DNA of 64,000 bases from Antedon mediterranea (Eukaryota > Echinodermata > Crinoidea > Comatulida > Antedonidae): NCBI RefSeq assembly GCF_964355755.1, contig NC_092678.1, positions 24,594,365-24,658,364 on the forward strand, given 5' to 3'. Positions 23,041-34,878 of this stretch are shown one piece after another; the first letter of the stretch is position 1, and the number at the start of each line of letters is the position of its first letter. Position numbers and translations under genes: made by a program. The notes below the pieces were generated by a model. It ran no database searches. It was not told the DNA's origin and saw only the letters and a list, made by a program, of their open reading frames with translations.

Positions 23041-26000
23041 TGTGAGAGTAAATATCCTAGCTCTTTAGAAGCCTCAATAAACCAGTTAGACGAATCTGAG
23101 CTCACTTCAGAAACAATATCAGAGGTAAAAAGCACAGAGGAAACTGGTGTTCCACTAAATACGCCATGGACGTTTTGGGTAGATCGGTAAGTGACAGCTG
23201 AATTCCTAGGCCTACCTAGCCTAGCTAGCAGTTTAAAAGTAGGTAGTTTACTGTGTCACTGTCAATAATGCATTTACTGTGGGTGGGTCAAAGAAACAAA
23301 CATTTGATGGGCTGGTTAAAGTGGTGGTGGTAGGCTAAAAGCCCAATGAATGATTTAATACAAACGTATTACATTAAATAAAAATTATACATTCTATCAA
23401 ATAATCTTTAGATGGGTTGTCCCATCCATGGTTGTCTCCCCAAAAAACAGTTAATTTTAAAAAAAACTTTTAATAGAATGTTTCACTCACATCCTAATAA
23501 AGTTAATCACTTCTGTAGAAAACAAAATAAAATAATGTTTTCACGTAATATATTTATAGAAAGACAAATCATTTCTCAGGTAAATAATTTATTTTCAGAG
23601 ATCCAATTTGTAAAATTGAATAATTGACATTAAATTGACATATTCAACCAACACATTTAAACAAATTATTTGATCAGGGGACAATATTAAAGGTAAAATT
23701 TGAATTTAACAATTTCTTGGTTTATTTCATTTTTTGTAGATCTGTACCAGGGACAACAGCCGCTGAGTATGAAGCAGAACTCAGAAAAATCTATACATTT
23801 CACACAGTTGAGGTAAATCCTTTATACCGTTAATTCTCTAATTTGAATACATTTTTATACATAAGCTATTCTATAACTATATTTATCACATTGTTCAATT
23901 GTTTTGTTTATTGAATAATAACATTTGATCTCAAAATATTAAGTTTTAAATTGTTTATTCAATGCAGCTTATTTTTAATTGGTGTATGTCATTATAACTT
24001 TGTTTTGTTTATTACTTAATTTGTGCTACTTATACCCCTTTCACACCAAAAGCAAAACTCCGGAGACACTCCGGAGACACCCCGGAGTTGACGTCCCGCT
24101 GTTTGGTGTGAAAGGTAAAATCAAGCTGAACATTCTCCGGAGAGCGAACTGCGGGGACACCCCGGTGTTTTGGTGTGAAAGGTACCAACATCAAACTCCG
24201 GAGTGTTTCGGGTCAAAAGGTCATCCTCACACGATCACTCATTGCTTTAGTTTTATTTCAAAATACTTTAAATATTTGTACAACATATATAGCGGGTTCA
24301 AAAATAATAAGTAGTATCAATAAAACATTATATTACTTCTGAGACTTTTGAAAGTAATTATTAAATTAAACATATTATTAATTAAAATGATTCTAATGAT
24401 CGTCGTTATGTAAACAAACAAAATAGAGGGCGACATTTACAATTTTATTTTATAAACCCCGGAGTTGCTAGGTTGGTGTGAAAGGGGTATCTCCGGAGTT
24501 TCTTGACGTTTTGAATGGTCATAAACCCCGGGGTGTCTCCGGAGACACTCCGGAGTTTTGGTGTGAAAGGGGTATGAGTTTTGTTATTTTTGTATTTTAT
24601 AAGTAATGATGGAGTAAGAGCAGTTTTCTGTTTGGGCTCATGCCTATTACTTGCTCCTGGCAAGATAAATTGTGAAATGTACTTTTATGAACTTTTGCCG
24701 AATAAATATTATTATTATAATTTTAATATATATTTAATGTAATTACATTCATAAACACAATATGAAAGAAAAAAATGCCTTTTCATGATTGATTGATTGA
24801 TTGATAATTATATATTTTTTAATTTATTCAGGGTTTTTGGAAAGTATTTAATAATATACCAGATGCCAGTCACCTAGCAACAAGATGCAGTTATCATTTG
24901 ATGAGAGGGATGAATAAACCAATTTGGTAAATTATAATTTTATTATTTATGATGCTACACAAGGAGGATGTAATTGAGGTGGAAAGAAGGGGTGGGGAAG
25001 GTGGGGTTGATAGAGGGAACATGTAAATGATTCCACCCTGAAACCTAAAGCTTATGTTAAGGTCTACCATCCAGCCTCAATGTAGCATCCACCCATGGCT
25101 ACCTAAATTTACTGTTTTGATTTGACTTGGTGAAAAGGGATAATGATTTTTGAACTTGTAATAAAAACCATAGTAAAATGTTGTAATGTACAATATAATA
25201 GTTCTCTAATACACTTATTGACTAAAGCTATATTATTAAGTGTCATATTATTATGATTATTTTGTTACAGGGAGGAACCTTGTAATGCACATGGCGGAGA
25301 CTGGAAACTAAAAGTACCAAAGAATTATAGTGTAAGTTTTATCAATTCTCTCTGACTAATTCACTTTACTTAACTACAGTGATTATTTGTGTTCGAGTTC
25401 AAATAAGATCACAAATAAGATAGTTTAACAAGAAAATTTTAATCATGTATTTTACCGCCATTTTTCATTTTGACATTTTAATTAACATCGTATCTAAAAT
25501 TTTAATGAAAACAAATATGGTTAATACTGAATTCAAGCATCTTATTATGTAAATATACCTGTATTTTAACTACTTTAAACACATACTTTTAATTGTCACA
25601 AATGTACTTATATGTATATAATATATTCACCAATGAGAATTTAAATAAACGTGAGATGAACTCACACAAGACAAAAAAAAGTACAGTGATTATTATTTAC
25701 AAATAGCCTATTAATAATAATAAAAAAGAATAACTAAGAAAGATATATAAAATTATACAATGATATGGAAATGTTGTAATTTATTTTACATTATTTAAGC
25801 TATTCAATTATATGTGACAAAGACAATTAATGTGCCCATATATGGACATGATGATGTCATATCACTACCATATTTGGGCATATCACTACCATATTTGGGC
25901 ACAGCACTTTTTTGTAGACAGAGCTTTATACTTTATATACAACAACATCCAGTTTATAATATTAATCAAAACATTAAATCAATCTTTAGTCAATAGTTTG

Positions 26001-29000
26001 GAAAGAAGTATTACTAGCAGCAATAGGTGAGCAGTTTGCAGACTGTTTTGCAAAAGGTAAAATATTTATCAGTTAATTCAAGATATTGCAAACGGTTAAG
26101 ACAGTGGAAATGTAAATACATCGTGTGGTTGTAGAACAAGTCATAGTTTCAGTGGAAAAAAACAAGTATTCTCCGGATACAGATTATTAACCGTAGGTCC
26201 AGTGTACGCACATCTAGCTTGTGCGCTTGAAAGTAGAGGGGGGTTACCCTTGTGTACTAGTACATCACAGCCACTGATCATAACTGGGCCCTCTGGGAGA
26301 CCAGTCTTTGACTGAAGAGGTCACCCAGTATAAATAAATAATAACAAACCAACCTACCACAGCCTGTAATTCTCAAGAATTTATTTAACTGACAGCTTAT
26401 CCCACAATTACCCATTTGCTATTGTTTAATTTGATAGGGGATGATATATGTGGAGTGAGTATCAGTAGAAGGGGTATGGAAGACGTTATTCAAATATGGA
26501 ATGCAAGTACTTTACTACATGAACAGTCCACAGTCATTGAGAAAATAATGAAACTATTACCAGATGTACAGTTTAAAACAGTATTTTATAAATGTAAGTT
26601 TCTGTATATTCAAGTTCACTATATTTATAAGCACTTTTCTCTTATGATGTTGACATAATGGCTGAGTGGGGTAATACAGGAGTACTGTACCACAGCCATA
26701 GTATCAGCAGCAAAGTACTAACAACCCTACCACCAATGAGATCACTTTGCAACCATGAGGGGACGACATAGAGAAAAGTCTGTCTGTGTCTAATAGACAC
26801 AATCCTGTCGCCCCTCCTAATAGACACAATCCTGTCGCCCCTCCTAATAGACACAATCCTGTCACCCCTCCTAATAGACACAATCCTGTCACCCCTCCTA
26901 ATAGACACAATCCTGTCACCCCTCCTAATAGACACAATCCTGTCACCCCTCCTAATAGACACAATCCTGTCACCCCTCCTAATAGACACAATCCTGTCAC
27001 CCCTCCTAATAGACACAATCCTGTCACCCCTCCTAATAGACACAATCCTGTCGCCCCTCCTAACAGACACAATCCTGTCACCCCTCCTATCAGACACAAT
27101 CCTGTCACCCCTCCTAATAGACACAATCCTGTCACCCCTCCTAACAGACACAATCCTGTCGCCCCTCCTAATAGACACAATCCTGTCACCCCTCCTAATA
27201 GACACAATCCTGTGGCCCCCTCCTAATAGACACAATCCTGTCGCCCCTCCTAATAGGCACAATCCTGTCGCCCCTCCTAACAGGCACAATCCTGTCGCCC
27301 CTCCTAACAGACACAATCCTGTCGCCCCCTCCTAATAGACACAATCCTGTCACCCCTCCTAATAGACACAATCCTGTCACCCCTCCTAATAGACACAATC
27401 CTGTCTCCCCTCCTAATAGACACAATCCTGTCGCCCCTCCTAATAGACACAATCCTGTCGCCCCTCCTAATAGACACAATCCTGTTGCCCCTCCTAATAG
27501 ACACAATCCTGTTGCCCCTCCTAATAGACACAATCCTGTCGCCCCTCCTAACAGACACAATCCTGTCGTCCCTCCTAACAGACACAATCCTGTCGCCCCT
27601 CCTAACAGACACAATCCTGTCGCCCCTCCTAACAGATACAATCCTGTCGTCCCTCCTAACAGACACAATCCTGTCGCCCCTCCTAACAGACACAATCCTG
27701 TCGCCCCTCCTAACAGACACAATCCTGTCGCCCCTCCTAACAGACACAATCCTGTCGCCCCTCCTAACAGACACAATCCTGTCGCCCCTCCTAACAGACA
27801 CAATCCTGTCGCCCCTCCTAATACACACAATCCTGTCACACCTCCTAATAGACACAATCCTGTCACCCCTCCTAATAGACACAATCCTGTCACCCCTCCT
27901 AATAGACACAATCCTGTCACCCCTCCTAATAGACACAATCCTGTCACCCCTCCTAATAGACACAATCCTGTCACCCCTCCTAATAGACACAATCCTGTCA
28001 CCCCTCCTAATAGACACAATCCTGTCACCCCTCCTAATAGACACAATCCTGTCGCCCCTCCTAACAGACACAATCCTGTCGCCCCTCCTATCAGACACAA
28101 TCCTGTCACCCTCCTAATAGACACAATCCTGTCACCCCTCCTAACAGACACAATCCTGTCGCCCCTCCTAATAGACACAATCCTGTCACCCCTCCTAATA
28201 GACACAATCCTGTGGCCCCCCTCCTAATAGGCACAATCCTGTCGCCCCTCCTAATAGGCACAATCCTGTCGCCCCTCCTAACAGGCACAATCCTGTCGCC
28301 CCTCCTAACAGACACAATCCTGTCGCCCCCTCCTAATAGACACAATCCTGTCACCCCTCCTAATAGACACAATCCTGTCACCCCTCCTAATAGACACAAT
28401 CCTGTCGCCCCTCCTAATAGACACAATCCTGTCGCCCCTCCTAATAGACACAATCCTGTCGCCGCTCCTAATAGACACAATCCTGTCGCCCCTCCTAATA
28501 GACACAATCCTGTCGCCCCTCCTAACAGACACAATCCTGTCGCCCCTCCTAACAGACACAATCCTGTCGCCCCTCCTAACAGACACAATCCTGTCGCCCC
28601 TCCTAACAGACACAATCCTGTCGCCCCTCCTAACAGACACAATCCTGTCGCCCCTCCTAACAGACACAATCCTGTCGCCCCTCCTAACAGACACAATCCT
28701 GTCGCCCCTCCTAACAGACACAATCCTGTCGCCCCTCCTAACAGACACAATCCTGTCGCCCCTCCTAACAGACACAATCCTGTCGCCCCTCCTAACAGAC
28801 ACAATCCTGTCGCACCTCCTAATAGACACAATCCTGTCACACCTCCTAATAGTCACAATCCTGTCACCCCTCCTAATAGTCACAATCCTGTCACCCCTCC
28901 TAATAGACACAATCCTGTCACCCCTCCTCATAGACACAATCCTGTCACCCCTCCTAATAGACACAATCCTGTCACCCCTCCTAATAGACACAATCCTGTC

Positions 29001-29919
29001 ACCCCTCCTAATAGACACAATCCTGTCACCCCTCCTAACAGACACAATCCTGTCACCCCTCCTAACAGACACAATCCTGTCACCCCTCCTAACAGACACA
29101 ATCCTGTCACCCCTCCTAATAGACACAATCACTGAACAACACAAGATCACATTTTACGTGTTCAATGGCACAAGTCCGTGGCCACTGAACAACACAAGAT
29201 CACATTTTACGTGTTCAATGGCACAAGTCCGTGGCCACTGAACAACACAAGATCACATTTTACGTGTTCAATGGCACAAGTCCGTGGCCACTGAACAACA
29301 CAAGATCACATTTTACGTGTTCAATGGCACAAGTCCGTGGCCACTGAACAACACAAGATCACATTTTACGTGTTCAATGGCACAAGTCCGTGGCCACTGA
29401 ACAACACAAGATCACATTTTACGTGTTCAATGGCACAAGTCCGTGGCCACTGAACAACACAAGATCACATTTTACGTGTTCAATGGCACAAGTCCGTGGC
29501 CACTGAACAACACAAGATCACATTTTACGTGTTCAATGGCACAAGTCCGTGGCCACTGAACAACACAAGATCACATATAAATCTAAAAATCCCTTTTACT
29601 GTATATTAAATTTAATATTATATCTTGTAAAATGTGTTATAATCTTGTGGGAGTTTGCTAAAATTATTAAAGAAGAGTTGTTTGAATTTTGTTTTTAATG
29701 TTGAAAATGTTTTTGCAGATGTTGTGATATTTACAATTGCGGTTCCATAACATTTTGCCATGTATTTTAATTGTGCCGCTATGTCGCAATAGAATGAAAA
29801 GAAAAGAAACTCTCTTTCTCACTTTAATATATTGATATTGTATAATAATTTTAATAATGATTTATATTTTCTCAGCTCATCAACAACACACAGCCTTTGA
29901 AGGAGGAGCCAAAAAGTGA
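23032..29919 (+). CDS. EIF4E3: Eukaryotic translation initiation factor 4E type 3 (class III cap-binding protein), seven exons
   Basis: Exons by splice sites and frame: 23032-23186, 23740-23812, 24832-24926, 25271-25331, 25990-26056, 26438-26593, 29876-29919 (stop TGA). All introns are GT-AG, and phases join cleanly into 216 residues, close to vertebrate eIF4E3. Order along the protein: acidic N-terminus; PLNTPWTFWVDR (W46 matches eIF4E Trp43); AAEYEAEL with Tyr62 at the eIF4E Trp56 cap-stacking position; FHTVEGFWKVFNNIP (W79, the eIF4G/4E-BP dorsal-site Trp73); RCSYHLMRG; KPIWEE (W108/E109, equivalent to Trp102/Glu103); VWKEVLLAAIGEQF; and the eIF4E3-type C-terminus HTAFEGG. Class III proteins bind the m7G cap atypically because Trp56 is replaced; mammals have Cys there. 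The protein acts in cytoplasmic cap recognition, possibly as a competitor of eIF4E. Intron 2 holds a 544-bp MITE, intron 4 a palindromic MITE, intron 5 a SINE, intron 6 two satellite arrays. Confidence 0.93.
24032..24575. mobile_element. 544-bp non-autonomous DNA element with long terminal inverted repeats, in eIF4E3 intron 2
   Basis: The left end reads ATACCCCTTTCACACCAAAA and the right end is its reverse complement, ending TTTTGGTGTGAAAGGGGTAT. Inside the ends come mirrored CTCCGGAGAC and ACCCCGG blocks, so the inverted repeats extend about 50 bp. Internal TCCGGA and CCCCGG motifs repeat several times on both sides, giving a subterminal repeat structure. No transposase frame. A partial relative lies at about 20242-20345. 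Confidence 0.8.
25811..25928. mobile_element. Palindromic MITE, partial copy, in eIF4E3 intron 4
   Basis: Carries ATGTGCCCATATATGGACAT, GATGATGTCATATCACTACC and a right end TGTAGACAGAGCTTTA. The segment CATATTTGGGCATATCACTAC is tandemly duplicated inside this copy. The left terminus is degraded. Confidence 0.75.
26165..26348 (-). mobile_element. SINE-like element in eIF4E3 intron 5
   Basis: Contains ACCGTAGGTCCAGTGTACGC, GGGGGGTTACCCTTGTGTAC and CTGGGAGACCAGTCTTTGAC, ending in a TAAATAAATAATAA tail. The first two blocks recur in reverse orientation at about 60471-60590 (ACACAGGGGTAACCCCCTAC and ACTGGACCTACGGTT), showing one dispersed family. The strand is uncertain because the A/T-rich tail and the shared core suggest opposite polarities. 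Confidence 0.55.
26792..29130. repeat. 27-bp minisatellite, about 86 copies, in eIF4E3 intron 6
   Basis: Units are AATAGACACAATCCTGTC followed by RCCCCTCCT, with few variants (AACAG/AATAG, TCACC/TCGCC). Blocks of variant units repeat at larger scale: the run marked by GTGGCCCC and AATAGGCACAATCC at about 27205-27340 reappears at about 28205-28340, a period near 1.0 kb. The strands are strongly pyrimidine/purine biased. The 27-bp period is divisible by three, so long frames open on both strands; they are not genes. Confidence 0.97.
29131..29576. repeat. 53-bp satellite, about 8.4 copies, in eIF4E3 intron 6
   Basis: Abuts the 27-bp array with no spacer. Each unit reads ACTGAACAACACAAGATCAC through TTCAATGGCACAAGTCCGTG and GCC. 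All copies appear identical by eye, indicating very recent expansion or strong homogenisation. Confidence 0.95.
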
Positions 29920-30170
29920 TGCTTCCCCCTGTAGTCAGTTATGGGTATAAATTCAAAAAGAGAGCTGTATGGTAGTGTTGAAGGTCAGTGTGTTTGTGAC
30001 CCATGTGGAATGTGCAATTAATGTATGTTATATTTAAGACATACAGCTCAGATTTGAAAAAATTAATATTTAAAAGAGTTGCTAGAGCTGCCTAGGCAAC
30101 TTTCATGGAATTTGTGAAAATACTATTTTTTTTAATGCTAAAACATAGTACTTTTTACATGGCTCAGTAT

Positions 30171-30272
30171 ACTATAGGTAAAGCACGGAGGTATAAAAAT
30201 AATTACTATAGGTAAAGCACGGAGGTATAAAAATAATTACTATAGGTAAAGCACGGAGGTATAAAAATAATT
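30171..30272. repeat. 34-bp tandem repeat, three identical copies
   Basis: Three copies of a unit beginning ACTATAGGTAAAGCACGGAG are followed at once by GTATACCTCCGTAGGTAAAGC, in which the GGAGGTATA block of the unit reappears in inverted form. Confidence 0.9.
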
Positions 30273-32611
30273 GTATACCTCCGTAGGTAAAGCAATGAAT
30301 GTTTGGACCAATGAAGTGGTAGTTTGTGATGTCTTGATTTTAAGGTGCTAATTTTAAACGCTGATGTGTTAGGGGTGGGCTTCTTTTATAGTGTTTCAGT
30401 GTGTTAAATGCTGACGGGTTAGAGAGGCTTCTTTTATAGTGTGTCAATTTTGTTAAAAGGGGTGGGTTAGGGGTGGGCTTCTTTTGTAGTGTTATGTGTG
30501 CTGCCATGTAGATTTTAAAATCATAGTTTTAAGTGATTTGCTTTGTATATTGAGAGTACTTACTTATTTATTGGTAAGCCTACTAAACACAGTTGCACCG
30601 TTGTTGCATTTTACCACTAGTTGTTACATGCCATGTGTGTTAATTCGTTAGTGGCGCCACAACACCAACCTGGTTCCTTGATGCCCAATGTAAAAATATG
30701 GTTGGTTGTGAGGTTATAGTATGACAATTTTAAGCGGTCTTTTTTCTTTGTTGACCGAGGTCCCCCTAAATTTGTTTAATTGAAATTAAAAAAATAGGAC
30801 ATAGGTTAAGTACAGAACTTAATTTAACCATTTAAACCCCTTTCCTTATATCACAATCTTGGATCCTCCACTGGTTATGTCAGATTACCATGTCTGGCCA
30901 AAAACAAAGACTTGTTCAGAACTTAAAATCTGTTAAAACACACATGTATTTTTTTACATTTATCATTCTTGAATCAACTTATTTAAGTATATTTTACAGT
31001 ATTGTATTAATTTTCATTTACTCTTTATATTTAATTATTTTGTTTCCCTTTTCAAATAAGTAATTGTGGACAATAACAAATTAACTAAATCAATTTAGTA
31101 GTTGAATTGAAAGAAATTAATTGTCATTTGCCTCCTATAGTAATTTTAGTATAAGGTGTTTAAGCAATAAATGATTCATATACACAGTATAGTTTATATT
31201 GAATTTAAAGACATTTCTGGTTACCATAAATGTAATGACTTAAGATGGGCTTACAATGATCACACTAATAACCTGGCAGTTATCCAGACCGTACAGAACC
31301 CTGCTGTGACAGATTTCATGTGAATCGTACCCCTTTTCCGTGATTAGTAGATCATGGCTTGGTACAAACGTTGTAGCTGTACCCTAGTAGTCGTCGAGCA
31401 TTAAACCATTACAAAACGCCGTCTTAATATTTTGTTGTGTGTGCCATTTTAGTGCGCAAATTTTAAACAATTTGTACAATTGAGGAAAAATCCGTTTTAA
31501 GGAGTATTTTTGTTTGCAGTAATTTTAGAGCTATGCAAAATGCTTGTGTAAATAGACACCTATCTAATAAAAATGTAATTGTAAATTTTATTGTACATTT
31601 AGAAAATTCATATTTTATGTGTAAATTAAGCTACTTAAATTTCGATCTTGCCTCTAATATACACCACTAAGTGTTAATTATTGTAAATAATTGTAGTTTC
31701 TCAACTCAACTATGTTTTATTTGTTTATTTAGGATTGGTTACTATACCATTAGAAGTAAAGTAAAAATGGGTTACTATTTAAGAGTATTTGGGAGTTTTG
31801 GCACACATCACATGTTGTTCCTTGGGGTCAATTTATCCTAAGTTAAGACATTTTCTCCTAAATTAAATGCATAAATACCTTATCCATAGAGTATTGCTCC
31901 CAATTATTACCTTGTATTGTATATCATGGTATTTAAACTCTATAGATTGAAAGATTTCAATGTTACAAAAGGTGCTGAATGAATACTGTACTGTATTAAG
32001 TTAGCCATTCAAACATCGTCTTATTCTTTGTTATTTCTTATCTAATTTACTTCTTGTACAAGACTGTAAACAAAGGGTAACATTTCAAAATTAAATTATA
32101 CATCAATACTTTTTAAATGTTTTTGAATTGTTGATCTGTTGTTTTTACCAATTGCGAGTTATCATGTTTCCCATAGAGATATCTGATAAAGCTAGAGGTG
32201 AATGTTAGGATTCTTGCGTGTATGTGCATCCGTCATGTGTATCTGTGCGTCCGTGCGTTGCCTCTTCAATCTTCACTTTCGTAAGTACCTGTAATCTAGG
32301 TGAAGGGAACCAATAGGTAAACATCATGTACCAAAGTCTACAATTGGCCAATAACAAAATATCACCTAGTTTACTCACCTTTTTGGCCCCTTTATTTGAA
32401 GGTCGAATGATAACACAAATATTATATTACAGATTACCTTTTGTACACTTGCTTGTACATACAGTACCACACCCCACTATAATAGTAACAGTTATTCTTT
32501 GAAACTTGAAAAAGCAAGAACAACTGGTAGAACAACTGGTAGAACACCGACGGTATCTGCTGCGATAGGCATCAACATTTGGAAGACTTAGAATCATTGT
32601 GCTGTTAAAAA
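30273..32611. other. Intergenic stretch: 3' flank of eIF4E3 and 5' flank of the sulfotransferase-like gene
   Basis: No gene recognised. At 30360-30500 the phrases GGGTGGGCTTCTTTTATAGTG and GGGTTAGAGAGGCTTC form two to three diverged repeats. The final 150 bp before 32612 (including GGTATCTGCTGCGATAG before GCATCAACATTTGG) could hold a 5' UTR and splice acceptor, but this cannot be decided. Confidence 0.4.
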
Positions 32612-33457
32612 ATGACTTCTGCTAAATCTTCTCCTCAGTCTGTGCGTGTCATCCTTTGGTCTGCACCTCGCTGTATGTCAACCGCTTTCACTCGATCCAT
32701 AATGACCTGTGAAGAAGCAGAAGTGTTCCATGAGAATTACGCCGCTGCCTATTTCTTGGGTCCTGAAAGATCTGACCGATTTGGCAAGTTGTCAACCAGT
32801 GTTTGTCTTTCACCGTATCATACTTATAACTATGTAAAGGCAATGCTACAAGAGAACATGTCTCCTGGCAAGCAATTTGTGTTTGTAAAGGACTTTCCAT
32901 TTGCCTTGCAAAAGATGTACGATAAGATACCAGAGGGCTTTGTGCATACGTTCCTCATTCGCAACCCAACAAAGGTGTTTATGTCTATACGAGAGAGATA
33001 CAACACTTGCTGGAGAAGACTTCGTTTTGGAACCGAAATACAAACGTACCAGCCCGAGTGCCACCTTTTCTTTGAAGAACTTTGGAAAGTATACAACCAT
33101 TTAAAAAATAATCTTAAGAAACCTGTTCTTGTTATTGATGTTGATGACTTCTTAAAAGATCCGGACGCCATGATGCAAGAGTATTGCCAGTTTACTGGCA
33201 TTCCGTTTAGAAGGTCAATGTTGTCATGGAAACAGCGCAGAATATTTGAAATGGATTGGACTTGTAGTAAGCCATTGAACTACCTGGCTTGGTGGTTTGG
33301 TTGGTATGATAACGCATTAAATAGTGACGGCTTCCACAAATCAAAAAGAAAAAGCACAATCCCAGACGTATCTATGCTGCCACCAGATATTAGACAAGTT
33401 GTTGAAGTTAGTGAACCGTATTACAACCTTCTATATAACGAAAGACTAACCATTTGA
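32612..33457 (+). CDS. PAPS-dependent sulfotransferase-like P-loop protein, 281 aa
   Basis: An intact single-exon frame. Near the N-terminus, VILWSAPRCMSTAFTRSI (residues 13-30) has the form of the sulfotransferase 5'-phosphosulfate-binding loop. LIRNPTKVFMSIRERY (115-128 region) matches the 3'-phosphate-binding motif with Arg117 and Ser125. FVKDFPFALQ (89-100) and the later VIDVDDFLKDPDAMMQEYCQ and GIPF blocks complete the usual fold order. Homologues in animals and plants are often mislabelled 'branched-chain amino-acid aminotransferase-like' because of fused plant proteins; that is recalled, not seen. It has no signal peptide, so it is probably cytosolic. The acceptor substrate is unknown. 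The ATG at 32612 (MTSAKSS) leaves 12 residues before the first strand, suitable for the family. No disruption seen. Confidence 0.82.
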   Translation: MTSAKSSPQSVRVILWSAPRCMSTAFTRSIMTCEEAEVFHENYAAAYFLGPERSDRFGKLSTSVCLSPYHTYNYVKAMLQENMSPGKQFVFVKDFPFALQKMYDKIPEGFVHTFLIRNPTKVFMSIRERYNTCWRRLRFGTEIQTYQPECHLFFEELWKVYNHLKNNLKKPVLVIDVDDFLKDPDAMMQEYCQFTGIPFRRSMLSWKQRRIFEMDWTCSKPLNYLAWWFGWYDNALNSDGFHKSKRKSTIPDVSMLPPDIRQVVEVSEPYYNLLYNERLTI

Positions 33458-33740
33458 AAACATGCAGAACAAGAATGTAACGCATCATCAGTGACATTAT
33501 ACGCACTTCTTTCGTCTCTTAGCGATATCATTACTAATGATTATGCCCATATATTCCATTAAACAGTAAAAACAATATCGGCCGAAGCACACAAAATTAA
33601 AACAAACATTAGTAACAAGAAAGAAGAACCAGTTAATTAATAATGTTAATGGATTAATGAAGTATTGATTAAATGTGCAAATTAATAAGCCAAGTTGAGT
33701 GTTGTTAGTAATGAACTAATTTGCCATATTATATGTATAT

Positions 33741-34055
33741 TATACAAATAATGAATGTTTATGAGTGCAATGGTACAAATAATGGCACGAGGTAAATGAT
33801 GAAAGGTTATATCAACGAGGCAAAGCCGAGTTGATATAACCTTTCATCATTCACCAAGTGCCATTATTTGTACCATTACACGAATACAAAACATTCATTA
33901 TTTGTTTTATATAACATCTAGACGTTTTTTTTTCGTACACAAAAATGTTTCAAAAAGTACTATTTAACGATCGTTGAATAGTGCGTACTATTGCACGCCA
34001 TGTGACCCACATTCGTCCAATCAAATGACAGGAATTTATATAGGTGTTATATAAA
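33741..34055. mobile_element. 315-bp foldback element, copy 1
   Basis: The first about 170 bp is a hairpin: CAAATAATGAATGTTT and ATGGTACAAATAATGGCAC on the left pair with GTGCCATTATTTGTACCAT and AAACATTCATTATTTG on the right, around the apex GAGGCAAAGCCGAGTTGATATAACC. A conserved unpaired 3' part follows (ACGATCGTTGAATAGTGCG, CCATGTGACCCACATTCGTC). The copy at 37304-37618 is the same length with only a few differences. No coding capacity. Confidence 0.85.
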
Positions 34056-34639
34056 ATGTGTTATCCTATAGAGTCGTAGTATAATAATATAATGGGTGAA
34101 TTTTAACCATGTTGTCATATAATTTTGTCTGCACATATTACGTACCCCTACGCACGGGCAAGCGGTAATCGTAAGAAGTGACAGTGAACTTTTTGTTGTA
34201 TGTGATCGGGCGCGATGTTATTAGTACAATGGTGGGTAGACTTGTAAATATAGTTGATTTGCGAATGATGCCGATTGTTACAAAGAGAGGATACCGCGTC
34301 GTAAGTGCGCGCGCGCGTATGGTAATTTTAATAAATCCGTACAAAGGGACACCGACAAGCAACTGCGTACTTATCACTAGTAACTACTGTACACGTTTCG
34401 GGTGGTCCCTGTAAGTTGTCTTCGACGCAAGTTGTACCCTGATATTGAATATTGAGTTTGAAGGAAGAATTTTTAGTAGACCTAAGAATCTGTTGTCCTC
34501 CTCTGAATAATGTATTGTGACGCGCGTAGTGATTGTTTGATGATGAATGATGCATATTGTTACAAAGGGTACCGCCCCATAACTATTGTTATTAGTAATA
34601 AATTAAATAAATAAACCGACAGACAAGTAATGTACAGCC

Positions 34640-34875
34640 TTTGGTGGTCCCTGTAACTTGTCATGGACGGTTGAACCACAATGAGAATGGGTTTTTTTAC
34701 GCTAGCAGCGAGGACACCGACATCTCAACACGACTGTTTCATCTGATGCAGGTATTTGGTGGTCCCTGTAACTCGTCATGGTTGAACCACAATGAGAATG
34801 GGTTTTTTTACGCTAGCAGCGAGGAGGACACCGACATCTCAACACGACTGTTTTATCTGATGCAGGTATTTGGTA
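34640..34875. repeat. About 115-bp direct duplication
   Basis: Two adjacent copies start TTTGGTGGTCCCTGTAAC at 34640 and 34754 and contain GAACCACAATGAGAATGGG and CTCAACACGACTG. A shorter third piece (GGGTGGTCCCTGTAAGTTGTC) lies at about 34399. The open frame through the duplication (HNENGFFYASSE, twice) shows no known domain. Confidence 0.8.
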
Positions 34876-34878
34876 CCT

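Noticed and set aside
26642-29150. Long open frames on both strands (up to 336 codons) with GLCLLGG or RHNPVTPPN repeats
   Set aside because: They are produced by the 27-bp period being divisible by three; several frames on both strands are open at once, and the region is the spliced-out last intron of eIF4E3.
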